From the NCBI GenBank assembly GCA_035578155.1, contig JAPWDM010000014.1, positions 6,374,001 through 6,438,000 on the forward strand: a stretch of DNA of 64,000 nucleotides, read 5' to 3'. The notes under the pieces are model-generated. The model saw nothing but the letters and a program-made list of their open reading frames with translations. It had not been told where the DNA came from and ran no database searches. Of this stretch, positions 11,706 through 21,606 are shown piece after piece (within the stretch, counting starts at the first letter, position 1; each line of letters begins with the position of its first letter). The DNA comes from Brachynemurus nebulosus (lineage: Eukaryota; Arthropoda; Insecta; Neuroptera; Myrmeleontidae). Position numbers and translations under genes: made by a program.

Positions 11706-12775
11706 AAAATTTTAAATCTAATATTTTTACAGATTAATAAATTTTAGAAGTGGTGTCTCTATTAGGGGTAAGAAGGATCAATATATTTATCTTAACAAGG
11801 AAAGGACAAGAAGTCGAAAATTCAAAAAAAAATCTGAAACTTTGTCAGTATGTAGAGAGTGGCTACCTAATAACATAAAAAGTATCAGTTGCTGCTAAAA
11901 AACGTTTTTAAGGGGTGACTCATCCCCTCAAAGTTGGAACTTAAAATTTTAAAAATCGATGAAATTTTGTTTATACGTACCTTAAAAAGTTCTTAGGGTT
12001 TGAAACTACCCCTTCATATGTGTACTTAAAAATTTATAAATTTATGATATTTTGTTTACATATACTACACAGAGCTCTAGTAATAAATATAACATTATTT
12101 TTTGCATGTATTGTATGTATTTGTCGATGATTGAGCAAAAGACAAGCACTTTTTCTCGAATAAAACAAATTTTTCAAAGACCCTCTCCACATAGTCCATA
12201 ACTATGTTTGCAGTGGTATGGAGCGGTACGTATTCAGACAATGGGCACAGCTTATAAACCTATTAATCATTCATGTTTAGCTTTTTCCTCAAATTATAAA
12301 ATTTACCTTCTCGTATACAGTGCAATGTGAGCAATGAGCATAATGAAAAAAAAATTTATTTACCAAAAAAAAAAGTAGAAGAAAATTATTTTTTGCCAAC
12401 TAACTAAATTGTTTATAAAAATGTACTTACGTATTCATAAAAGCATATTTCATTAGTCTCTATAATTAATAAATTATTAATATAATAATATTTTTTGTTA
12501 CATTTCCCTGGTAAATGGAACGTTAATTAAATATGCTGTTTAATGTTGTTTGTAGGAAAAAAAATGAAAAAAAAGAAAAACCTTTTAATTCTCTACAGTA
12601 ATTTACTTTTGATGCATATGAGTACGATAACTTTCAAACAAACTATTTCATTTTGCGACAAAGCAGGTACGCCGCAACCGTAAGTATGTCATACACTTAT
12701 AAAAAAATTTTATATAAAAAAGATGGTCCGAACTTTATAATGAACCAAGTACATAAAAAGTTTTCTTTTGTCCCC
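11706..12775. other. AT-rich stretch with old repeat relics
   Basis: No gene was recognised. At about 11930-12070 phrases such as GGGGTGACTCATCCCCTC and GATGAAATTTTGTTTA recur in degenerate form, resembling the degenerate array at 53.3-53.9 kb. Confidence 0.45.
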
Positions 12776-13061
12776 TCAAAACTCTCGAACGAAATTTTTC
12801 GTCAAAGTATTCGTTAAAGTTGGCCCAGGTGTGAGTGATGTCACCATACACTCGTAGAACTTCGCCAGGATCTCAGTGATATAGACTCGAAGACTTTCTA
12901 ATACCTGTTCTACACTCGCGTCGAAGTAGGACGAGGTTCCTCGCCGAAATTCCTCGCTGAAGTTGGTTGAGACCTGAATAGCGTTACAACACCAACCATG
13001 AAGAATCACGAAGTGACCTACATTTTCGTACTCGGTCAATTTCGCAAGAATGTAGAGCCCG
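12776..13061. mobile_element. CTGCTCTACA-type MITE, dimer-like copy
   Basis: The second half (12905-13061) begins CCTGTTCTACACTCGCG and ends CGCAAGAATGTAGAGC, matching the MITE in the large palindrome arms. The first half (12776-12870) contains a degenerate version of the same CGTCAAAGTATTCGTTAAAG segment, suggesting a tandem partial duplication. Confidence 0.6.
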
Positions 13062-13270
13062 CTTTAAGTAGACGAAGTACAAAGAGTGAAAGTTAATAGC
13101 CCCTTTACACACTGATTAGTGCGAGTGCGAGTGATTAGTGATTATTAAAGTACCGTCCAAATTGTGTTTAGTGTTTTTGTTTAGTAAAGTTTACCATGAC
13201 AAGAAATGAAATGGATCAAATCAAAAAATTACGTAAAGTAATAATTAGAGAAATAATAAATATTATTATA

Positions 13271-14180
13271 CAGACTTAGCCAAAAGTATTCAGCACCCCC
13301 ATAAAATACGTGTAACTCTAAAATTAATTTAAAAATGACTTTTCTGTTTAATAATAAAATGAAAGAAAATACTAAGAGTTAATTTTAAACAATTGATAAA
13401 GGATTTTAAGGTACCATAAAACACTTGGCCCACAAAATGTGAATTTTGAAGTTTTTTAAAAAATAATGTAACATACTTGTTAGCCTGTTATTAACTTTCA
13501 GGATAACAAGCAGCTGCTGAGCGTTGTTTAATCGTATAGTAGAGATAGTTTGTAATACGAATTGCCGAAACAACCATAACTTAACACAAAAACACGAATA
13601 AAAACGCAGGTATTATAGGAAGAAGGGAAGATTCAAATAGAGATTGCTAATTTAATAAAAGTTTGACGATGTGCAGTGCAATTTACAATTAAAAGGTTCG
13701 TGGAGACTGGCTCTCACACAAACAAAATGAGAACGGGCAGAAAACGCGCTACTATTGACCGCCAGATTAGAAAACTTATCCATGACTCACTTAAGGACCG
13801 CAAAAAAACTTCTTCTGAACTCACTGCAGCTTTATCGGGAGATATTGGGAAACCAATTAGTTCTCGAACTGTAAGAAGAAGACCCACAGAAGCAGGTTTA
13901 AAAAGCCGCAAAGCTAGGAAGAAGTCTTGGCTCTCCGACAACATCAAGAAAAATCGTTTAGAATGGGCTTTAAGACACCAGCATTCTGCTGAAGAAGATA
14001 GGTCCAATGTGGTATGGTCCGGCAAATCTAATCGCATCTTTTAATGCGATGGTATAGAATTTAACTTACTTCAAAACTAGATTCGTCGAATCATACCACA
14101 TTGGACCAATCATACCACATTGGATCACCAGCATTCTTCAGAAGAATGCTGGTGTCTTAAAACCCATTCTAAACGATTTT
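13271..14180 (+). mobile_element. Tc1-like transposon relic
   Basis: The left end near 13275 (TAGCCAAAAGTATTCAGCAC) looks like a Tc1-type terminal sequence, followed by a non-coding leader and a broken transposase. The 3' catalytic half is missing. It is replaced by an inverted copy (about 14085-14180) of the stretch at 13945-14030, so the element ends in a foldback. The true right TIR was not found. Confidence 0.75.
13619..14044 (+). pseudogene. Tc1-family transposase N-terminal fragment
   Basis: The frame reads GKIQIEIANLIKV, a TGA stop (13663-13665), RCAVQFTIKRFVETGSHTNK, then RTGRKRATI, KDRKKTSSELTAAL, ISSRTVRRRPTEAGLKSRK, RLEWALRHQHS and NVVWSGKSNRIF. This is the paired-like HTH DNA-binding domain plus linker of Tc1 transposases, up to the segment that normally holds the first catalytic Asp (the usual WSDES is WSGKS here, so that Asp is lost). 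The rest of the DDE domain is absent. The internal TGA fits CGA decay. It binds and cuts nothing in its present form. Confidence 0.88.
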
Positions 14181-14563
14181 GACTGTTTTATGCATTATTA
14201 ATTAATAGCTCTAGATGTATAATTGTTGATTTCGGCGAAAATGATTATTGAATTTTTAACGATATTATGATAAATATTTAATTTTTCATTGCAGTTAAAA
14301 GAATAATAAAATAATGGGTTGGGTAAATTGTAAGAAAATTACACGAATAAATAAAATAATATTTTTAATTTTATTTTTATCAGTCCTTATGGTTCATGTT
14401 ATCAATTAAAGTTACATGATAAAAAAAAAAGTAAATGCGAATTCTAATGATGATTTGTATCATTAATTTGCCACTGCATATACAAGAGGCTACAAAATCT
14501 AAAGTTGACGGAATAAAGTTATTAATTCCAAAACAATAGTTTTACAGGAGAGGAAACAACAAG

Positions 14564-14869
14564 GCTCGATTTACATTAACGCTCCGCTCTCACTCCGATA
14601 TCACTCCGCTCCAGGTTCAATATAATCTTGTTGTATTCACATTACAGTTCATTTCTCTATTGACATTATAATGCTGCTCTGGGTACGCTCCCAGTTCGGT
14701 CTCAGTTCGATACAAATATCTTTTCATAACAACTGAACGCAAGCGGAATGAAGTGGAATTAAAAAAAGTGTTTACACTGTAGGTACAAGCCATAACAAGT
14801 CTGATATCGCTCCGATAAAATATTACTTGAGTGGTATTGATAATTGGAGTGACATTGGAGCGGAGTGAC
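14564..14869. mobile_element. GCTCCGCTC-rich MITE, second copy
   Basis: The left terminus GGCTCGATTTACATTAACGC is followed by CTCCGCTCTCACTCCGATAT. Interior ATATCGCTCCGATAAAATAT and GAGTGGTATTGATA blocks match the nested copy at 4770-5036. The right end is cut by the next TIR element at 14870. Confidence 0.65.
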
Positions 14870-15252
14870 CTGTCGTGTCACACGAATGTCACGTATCTTG
14901 AGATACAATTACGCGTAATAACGTTTAAATGATTCTACTCAATCCCTTGTATATATATATTAACAATAAAATTAATTAATTTGTTAAAATAATAATATGA
15001 TAATTAATCTATTGTATTTTTTAATTTTTATTTTGATTGTATCACATTCCCTATTTCCTATATTTTCGAATAGCACATTTATACGTTATTAAATCAATGT
15101 TGCAACGTTGAATCAATACCGCATAATAAAAATCATTTATCTCAGATATTTAGTAATGTCTAAGATAATTAAGATTATCTGATATTTTATTCAAATCAAG
15201 TTTTCGCAAAACTATCATTTCTGAGATACGTGAGATTCGTGTGACACGGCAG
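14870..15252. mobile_element. 383-bp TIR element
   Basis: The left end CTGTCGTGTCACACGAATGT and right end with GATTCGTGTGACACGGCAG are inverse, extending about 35 bp with a few mismatches (CACGTATCT block included). TGAC lies on both outer sides (14866-14869, 15253-15256) and may be a target duplication. It has no coding capacity. It appears inserted in the neighbouring GCTCCGCTC-rich MITE. Confidence 0.7.
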
Positions 15253-15256
15253 TGAC

Positions 15257-15785
15257 ATTGGACATTTACTTAATACTGGCTTAGAAAAAAGTTATTCTAC
15301 TGCAAATAACAGGATAAATGAAGATAAATTTATGCAGTTGATTTTTCTCTTTTTTGGTCCATATTTGCGCTAATGGAGCGTTTTGAAATGATTTTCTAGT
15401 CGTCTGTTTGTTTAGTCAATAATCAAATTGTGCACATATGTAGGTAGCTATGAATACGTTAACTATACCTACCTTTAGTTCTTCCTGATTTAAGCTCCAG
15501 ATGAAAACGACGAAGAGCCGTGATGATAGATAACGAACGATGCATAAACTTTTAGTTTACTGTTTGAATTTCACCGATTTAATTCAGTTTGAGAAAGAAA
15601 AAAAAAGGTTATTTGAATAGGAGACATTTTTTTTGTTCGTAGTTGTTCAATTAAAATGTCTTTTAGTTTTTGTTTTGTACACACGTGGAAAAATTTTTGA
15701 AAAACTATTCCTAATAGCTAACTTTTTCAAATAATTAATATTAGAAAGGTTTACTTTGTGAAAATCCATATTAAAGACATGGGAT
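15257..15785. other. AT-rich stretch without recognisable gene
   Basis: No protein motif, RNA gene or element end was recognised. Confidence 0.5.
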
Positions 15786-15961
15786 CGTTGCTTTGTCACT
15801 TTTCACAACAAAAATCGTACAAACACGAGTCAACTTTCGGCCACTCCGCCATCATCAGGTGAAAAACTTAACAGTTAAGTTCTTCACCTGATGATGGCGT
15901 AATGGCCGAAGTCGACTCGTGTTTGTACGATTTTTGTTGTGAAAAGTGACAAAGCAACGAT
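15786..15961. repeat. ~170-bp near-perfect palindrome, Penelope-type terminus
   Basis: The arms run about 15786-15871 and 15872-15961 with almost no spacer. The arm sequence includes CACCTGATGATGGCG, GGCCGAA, CTCGTGTTTGTACG and TTTTTGTTGTGAAAAGTGAC. The phrase CTGATGATGGCG(n)GGCCGAA resembles the hammerhead-containing terminal region of Penelope-like elements, here present in both orientations. I infer a head-to-head pair of such termini. Confidence 0.75.
15824..15861 (-). ncRNA. Hammerhead-like motif (candidate)
   Basis: On the minus strand, CAC is followed by CUGAUGA, a GGC/GCC stem II, CGAAA, a very short AGU-UG-ACU stem III, then C and GUG pairing with the initial CAC. This is the order of a minimal type I hammerhead as described in Penelope-like elements. 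Weak points are a U:C mismatch at the base of stem II and a 3-bp stem I. The plus-strand mirror (15885-15921) has GAAG instead of GAAA. Cleavage is not shown. Confidence 0.35.
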
Positions 15962-16528
15962 CGGCCAGAACGGCCGGTCAGAATGCAACCGGCGACGCCC
16001 GGACCGGGCAGTTAGAAACAGAGGAAATACATTAACTAATAGAATAAAACATGTCAGAAACATTAAGGTAGTTACCTTGTGACATGCTAGTAGAAAAAAT
16101 TGCAAACCAAAATTATTTTATGCCATTATTGTCTGTGTTAGTGGATAAATGTTGATACGTACTACTAAAGTACTACTTTTCATACGAATATGTATATGCG
16201 TACTTTCAAACAGCCTGTGTATACACAATTATACTATCAAATTTTTTTATTATAAATGCTTTGGCATCATTGTGATTTACCCAAAAAAACATATTAAGTG
16301 GTATGCAAATGCGTTTGGAGCGCTGTATCTTTTCACCTGTACAAGAGAGACAGATGCTCTCGGGGATTTTTTCGTAGAGAATTCGATTCTCTACAAAAAA
16401 GGTCTTAACACTTTTTAATGTATCTATCACCGTTTTCGCTACGTAAGTGGTGAAAGGTGAACATATTGAATACTGACAAAAGGGATTAGCTCTATAAAAT
16501 ACCTGACAAAAGGGATTAGCTCTTTATA
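15962..16528. other. Stretch without recognisable gene
   Basis: A GC-rich patch at 15962-16010 borders the palindrome. A near-duplicated phrase CTGACAAAAGGGATTAGCTC occurs twice (16475-16495 and 16503-16523). No gene was recognised. Confidence 0.5.
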
Positions 16529-16536
16529 AATTCCGC

Positions 16537-16720
16537 CAAAAATGGCGGGCCTCGGGGAAAACCGCATTTTTAAAAAAATTCCCTCCCAAAGAATAACTGG
16601 TGAGCAAAATAAAAACTGTTAACTTTTTTCCGGACCCTCTAATGAGAGTCGTGGGGCCCCCTTTTCAAGCCCGGACCTCGGTGCTATAACTCCGGCTACC
16701 CCACTCTCTCGTCGGACCTG
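16537..16720. mobile_element. hAT non-autonomous element, 184 bp
   Basis: Begins CAAAAATGGCGGGCCTCGGG and ends CTCTCGTCGGACCTG. The 8-bp duplication AATTCCGC flanks it at 16529-16536 and 16721-16728. Its interior (GGTGAGCAAAATAAAAACTG, GACCCTCTAATGAGAG) is shared with copies at about 18326-18530 and 20426-20615, defining one family. Confidence 0.85.
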
Positions 16721-17235
16721 AATTCCGCATATACTCAACCTATGCACCCGCAAGCAAACATTCTTCGCACTACAGAAATATAATTAACGATGAAAATAAA
16801 ACTGGAAAACTTCGGGAGGGAAACTGAAAAAAAAAGAACAATTAAAAAAAAAGACTGTGTGCGGGAAAAACAAATGTTCACTTTATTCGTGAACGTGTAA
16901 AATGAGATGTTGGCTGGCTGACTATGTTGACAATGATGATTGTATTATAAATTCCCCACGTACACCCCATGTATGCCCTCCACATTCCACGTTCACACAC
17001 ACGTATAAATGTATTATAAATATGCAACTAGTGTAAAAACCACACGTTCATATGACTGACTAACTATTGTACCTATGTAGGTAGCTGAAATTGCGAGAGA
17101 GCACATTCAAACCGTCTATTTTAATTATTTTGCTTAACATCGTCACTGCCATGTCATGTCGTTATGGTATTATAAATGTGAATTTTTGAGAGAAATAATT
17201 TCGTTTATAAGTTGCGCAAATGAACAAGAATGAAA

Positions 17236-17902
17236 TCATAAACAAATATTTTGTTTTGCAAAATATCACTTTTCTTTTGTAAAGTGTAACAATATTGTCT
17301 CGAACATTTAAGGTAGTTGGTCGATAAAACTATTTTTTTAAAGGAATTTAACGAAACTTCTCCAGACATTTATTTAATCCAATATCAATAATTCGGGCCT
17401 TTACCCAAAAAAATTGACCATCCCAATTTTGAGAAAAACAGTTACAAAGTTTTGTAATTTTAACACGGGCTCTTATGGGAAAACTGCATTTTTTTTTTGT
17501 GAATAATATAAAAACGTGTCAAAGGAATTTGATAAAAATTTAATATGTTATTTAATACAAAATTACTAACCATATTTAATAAGAAATAAAAGTTATTGAA
17601 TTAAATGTTTTTGAAATATAATTTAAAAACATCATTTTACCACGTTTTTACAACAATATTTTTATATTGCTACAATATAAGCGCGCGGAAATTCAAAAAA
17701 ACAAGTGGTATACAAATATAATAACTGAAGAATATTAATACATTATTTAATTTTTGATAAAAGAAAATTTTTTTACTGAGATATACTTTTGTACCTGACT
17801 ATCTCTAACTGTATATTTTCAAGCAGAGTGCTTTTTTGCAAAGTATTTGTTTATTGTTAACAAATATGGAATACCATAAAGTAACGGTCAAATCGATTAA
17901 GA
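17236..17902. repeat. Inverted Penelope tails interrupted by a ~510-bp repeat
   Basis: A minus-strand Penelope tail (17236-17311) and a plus-strand tail (17830-17902) flank a different repeat (17312-17822) that starts AAGGTAGTTGGTCGAT and ends GTACCTGACTATCTC. The same repeat is found at 49875-50391, inside a hAT element. Two unrelated hosts show that the ~510-bp block is mobile. No ORF and only weak terminal inverted similarity are visible. Confidence 0.7.
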
Positions 17903-18325
17903 ATTAAATTTATATCAGAGATCCAGATACTTTCAAAACGATTTCCCTAATAAAACTTTTTTGATTTTTTTTCTTTGAATCAAAGAAAATATTTTTTGGT
18001 CCAAGTTGTTTTAGTTTCTTGACTACTGAAAAAAAGTCAAAGAAATATTTCTCTATTCTCCAATTTTATAAGGAATAGAATAAAGGAAAAATTTTGTAAA
18101 AAGCACAGTCAAACTTACTTAAGACTGATTTGAATAAATGCGATGACAATTGACAGAGGATGATCACAGAGCTGGCTTAACGGAGGCCGAATTTTGAAAT
18201 TCGGTTTAATTCTTGAATTTTAGAAATCAGATGATATCAGACAGGGAATCATCTAGGAATAAAACTACACAATTATTAAAAATTTCATCAAACATGACCC
18301 AATAGTTTTGAAGTTATACAATTTT
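17903..18325. other. AT-rich stretch without recognisable gene
   Basis: Nothing supportable was seen. Confidence 0.5.
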
Positions 18326-18530
18326 CAGTGCCGGCGAGAGAAATGACGGGCCACTGGGCACCTGAAAAAACATCCTTTTCAATTTTTTTCTCCAGAACTA
18401 CAGTTGGCGAGCAAAGAAAAGTCTTTTCACTTTGTTCGAACCTCTAATCGAGGCTCTGGCCCGCCTTTTAAGTTCCAGACCCACGGGCAATTGTCCCACC
18501 TAACCCTCCTCTCGCCGGCCTCGGCCATTT
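18326..18530. mobile_element. hAT-like element, second family copy
   Basis: The left terminus CAGTGCCGGCGAGAG pairs with CTCTCGCCGG near 18513. The interior matches the 16537-16720 element (TTGGCGAGCAAAGAAAAGTC, CCTCTAATCGAGGCT). The target duplication is not clear, so the right boundary is approximate. Confidence 0.7.
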
Positions 18531-18642
18531 TGGGAATTTTTAGGCGGACCGGCAGACAGACACAAAACCAAAATTGTTCAGAAAACTTCAAAACAAAAAA
18601 AATTATATTTCAAAAGTTATCACAATGCTTCTGCTATCTTAG

Positions 18643-19791
18643 TACGTCAGTTGGAGCGAATCCGCACGATTTTTTCAGTTTTTTGGCAAAAAATTGTTTA
18701 GAGTTAATCGAAAAAATTCTAAAGAAATAATTTAAATGCTTTAGTATCACGAGCATATAGAATAGTAATAAAAATATCAAAATTGATACTGCAACATTTT
18801 TTTTTTTTGTTATCAAGTGTCCAGATTCGCCCCTATGTGTGGGGCGAATCCAGACAGTGCTTCTTTTTCAATATAAATCACATTCAGTCATGCATATGGG
18901 TGTGTAATCGGACATAAAAGATAAAAATAGCTGAATTTTCAATCTGGAAATTCACTAAGGTAAATATCTGTATCGGCGAATGACTTTTGATGGGTGAAAC
19001 AAAACATTTTGGATTTAAATGAATTTTATTTCGATTTGCCTTTGAGTCTATCATGCAAGGTCGATTTGAGAAATATTTAGCAGCTTGTCTGAGCGATTAC
19101 CTTTTATTTTTAATATCAGAAAGCAGCAGTGCAACAACTACATATCTACAAGATTAACGCAGTTCTCCGATAACAATGGAAAATGTTGTAATAAAATGTC
19201 GTCTCCGAAAATTTGAATAATATAAATAAAATAAATTGGTGGAAAATTTCCAGGTAATTTTAATGGATCCGGACTCCTTAGATCCCCCGGTTGTTGCGCC
19301 TCTGTCGAAAAGAGCCGATTTTGTCTTGTCAATGTAGTTTCAATGCAGTTTCAATGTAGTTTATACCCACTTTCTTTTTATATAGACGCACCATGGTGTA
19401 TGGATTCGCCTTACCTATAGATAAATTTTTGTTAATTAATTTACCAAAAAAAAAAAATTAAGCACAATAGAGCTTTCATTTATTGTACATATACTGTCAA
19501 CAACACACCAAACGTATTGTTGCCACTTCCTACCTTATATACATGACTGTTTTTTTTTTTGTACAGCAGTTTCTTTATTCGATTTCAAAACGTGCGTTAT
19601 ATTTAAAAATTATAAAAGACGTGCCTGTAATATAACAAAATATAAAGATGTTACGTTCACCGCTTTTCTTCGACGACTAACTCATAACTGACAAAATTGA
19701 GTAGCATAGATTGATCTATGACCTTGTGCGATCATAATACTGACGAAGAAATATCGAGAGGCAGCTCTGTCGGGATTCGCCCCAACTGATG
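18643..19791. mobile_element. TCAGTTGGRGCGAATCC-ended TIR element
   Basis: The left end TCAGTTGGAGCGAATCCGC and right end GGGATTCGCCCCAACTGA form inverted repeats of about 17 bp around ~1.1 kb without an intact ORF. The internal hairpin GATTCGCCCC-TATGTGT-GGGGCGAATC (18824-18850) repeats the terminal GCGAATC motif, suggesting internal copies of a transposase-binding site. No target duplication was found. Confidence 0.55.
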
Positions 19792-19794
19792 GTA

Positions 19795-20417
19795 GTCTCG
19801 GAAGAAAAATGAATGATTAGCCAGGTGGTCATTGCGTAGTAGATCTTCACAGGGTAAAATTATTTTTGTCGAGTGGTGTTGACACAATTTTTATCGTAAT
19901 TGAGACGTTAATTTGTACTTTCAAACGGAATGTTATTATACTTGATTATGTTGTATGTGTTTATATATTGTCCTTTTCACTGTACCCTGCAGAGAATAAG
20001 AAAAATAATGAATTTCGTCATTCTAACGTCATGTTTTGTAGTAGCCAGTAAAAAAATAAATAATAATACTTTGGAGTATACATACATGGCGCAGGGCAGG
20101 TGACCCACTTATTTTAAGTCAGTTTTTATTTCGCAATAGTCAAGTTAAACTACAGGTTAATTTGGTTTTAAAAACTTTTTTTCTAAAAATAAGTTATTTT
20201 TAGAAAGTAGATTATCAAAAATACAATTATGGTAGAAGAGCAGTGACACTTTTTTAAATAGTTTATGTAAATATTATGGTTTGGGAGAGTCATTAATGAT
20301 TTGAACTTAGCAATTTAAAAAAAAAATATATATTTCTCTTCTGTAAACTTTCAATTTATCTGAGTAATTAATAAAAACCGGACCAGAGTGTAGGCCTAGC
20401 TGTTATTACTTTGCTAG
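19795..20417. other. AT-rich stretch without recognisable gene
   Basis: No supportable feature was seen. Confidence 0.5.
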
Positions 20418-20425
20418 GCTACAAG

Positions 20426-20615
20426 CAGGGCCGTGAAAACAAATAGCGGGGCCTGGGAATAAACCGCAATTTTTAAAAATTTTCTCCCTAAAAATAAGTG
20501 GTGAGCAAAAAAAAATCTCTAAACTCTTTCCTTGGGCCCTCTATCGACAGCTACGGGCCCTCTCCTTAAGCTCGGGCCCCGAAGCTGCAATCCGGGCTAC
20601 CTCACCCTCTCGTCG
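20426..20615. mobile_element. hAT-like element, third family copy
   Basis: Begins CAGGGCCGTGAAAAC and ends CCCTCTCGTCG. It is flanked by the direct repeat GCTACAAG (20418-20425 and 20616-20623). Interior blocks GTGGTGAGCAAAAAAAAATC and GGGCCCTCTATCGACAG match the copies at 16.5 and 18.3 kb. The right end lacks the final bases expected from the other copies. Confidence 0.75.
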
Positions 20616-20623
20616 GCTACAAG

Positions 20624-21598
20624 TTTGTGGAAATGGTGTGCTTTTCAAAAAATCTTTACCAAACATACAGTGCCGGTCCGACCAAAAGCAGGGCTCGGTG
20701 TAAAGTTTACTTGCGGAGCCTTGAAATAAATTTCGTGCAACAAATAACAATTTATTGCATTTTCCTACTTTTACATTGCACAAATTTGTACATATTAACA
20801 CTTTCAGTCCCATGGCTTCCGCATCCGAAACCAAACAAAACATCCTCAGAGGCCGACCACGATCAATGATTAATTTATTAGTTGGTTACGCATTATGTGT
20901 GCGATGTTTATCATCATCATTCATCACACGAATGTGTTCCTATTCACACAAATACATACCAACACACACTACGTACGCTTTTGGTTTCTATGCATAAGAA
21001 GTTTTAAGATAAACAAAAAATACATAAAAAATATAATTTATATTTTTAAATAAAATTGATTTGAATGTCAGTGTATATGTAGTATGTACGTATCACGTAC
21101 TTACGTATGTTTACAGTTTTACACATACATGTTGAACTGTGTTGAATCTATTCAGTGTTTGAATCATTTTATTTTATGTATTTGTTTATATAAAGTTTTT
21201 TTTTTTTAAATATTGCCGGCTTCCGGAGAACTTTACTATGAAAGTGCTCGGGCCTCATAGTGTTAAGACGTAGGATGAAGTACGTGGAATAGATTTGATG
21301 ATTTTGAACAATGGATAGGCCCTTATGAAACCGCGGCTGTTGAGTGAAGTTACCGATATAAATTGTTTTTGATATACACATAATGCCTTTATAAAAAGTA
21401 TGCAATGAAAAAAAAATGCAGGGTTGTTCTTGGCCTATAATGTTAAAATTTTGTAACGAATAACAATAATCACGTATTAAATATTTTTTATTACTCATGC
21501 GGGAGAAGTACTAACTTTGCGCACACATTTTTGTAAGCAAAATAGCTGTTTGTCCACTGTACTCTTCCCGCATACTTTTTTGCGTGCGGAAAGTAATT
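20624..21598. other. AT-rich stretch without recognisable gene
   Basis: Only short accidental frames are present. The sequence at 21495-21606 is the left flank of the next hAT insertion. Confidence 0.5.
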
Positions 21599-21606
21599 TT
21601 GCACAC

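Noticed and set aside
13714..14037. 107-residue minus-strand ORF
   Set aside because: It is the antisense shadow of the Tc1 transposase fragment, which has clear family motifs on the plus strand.
20541..20997. Four overlapping 65-100-residue ORFs on both strands
   Set aside because: They cover a GC-rich hAT derivative and its flank. Frames on both strands overlap and none shows a known domain.
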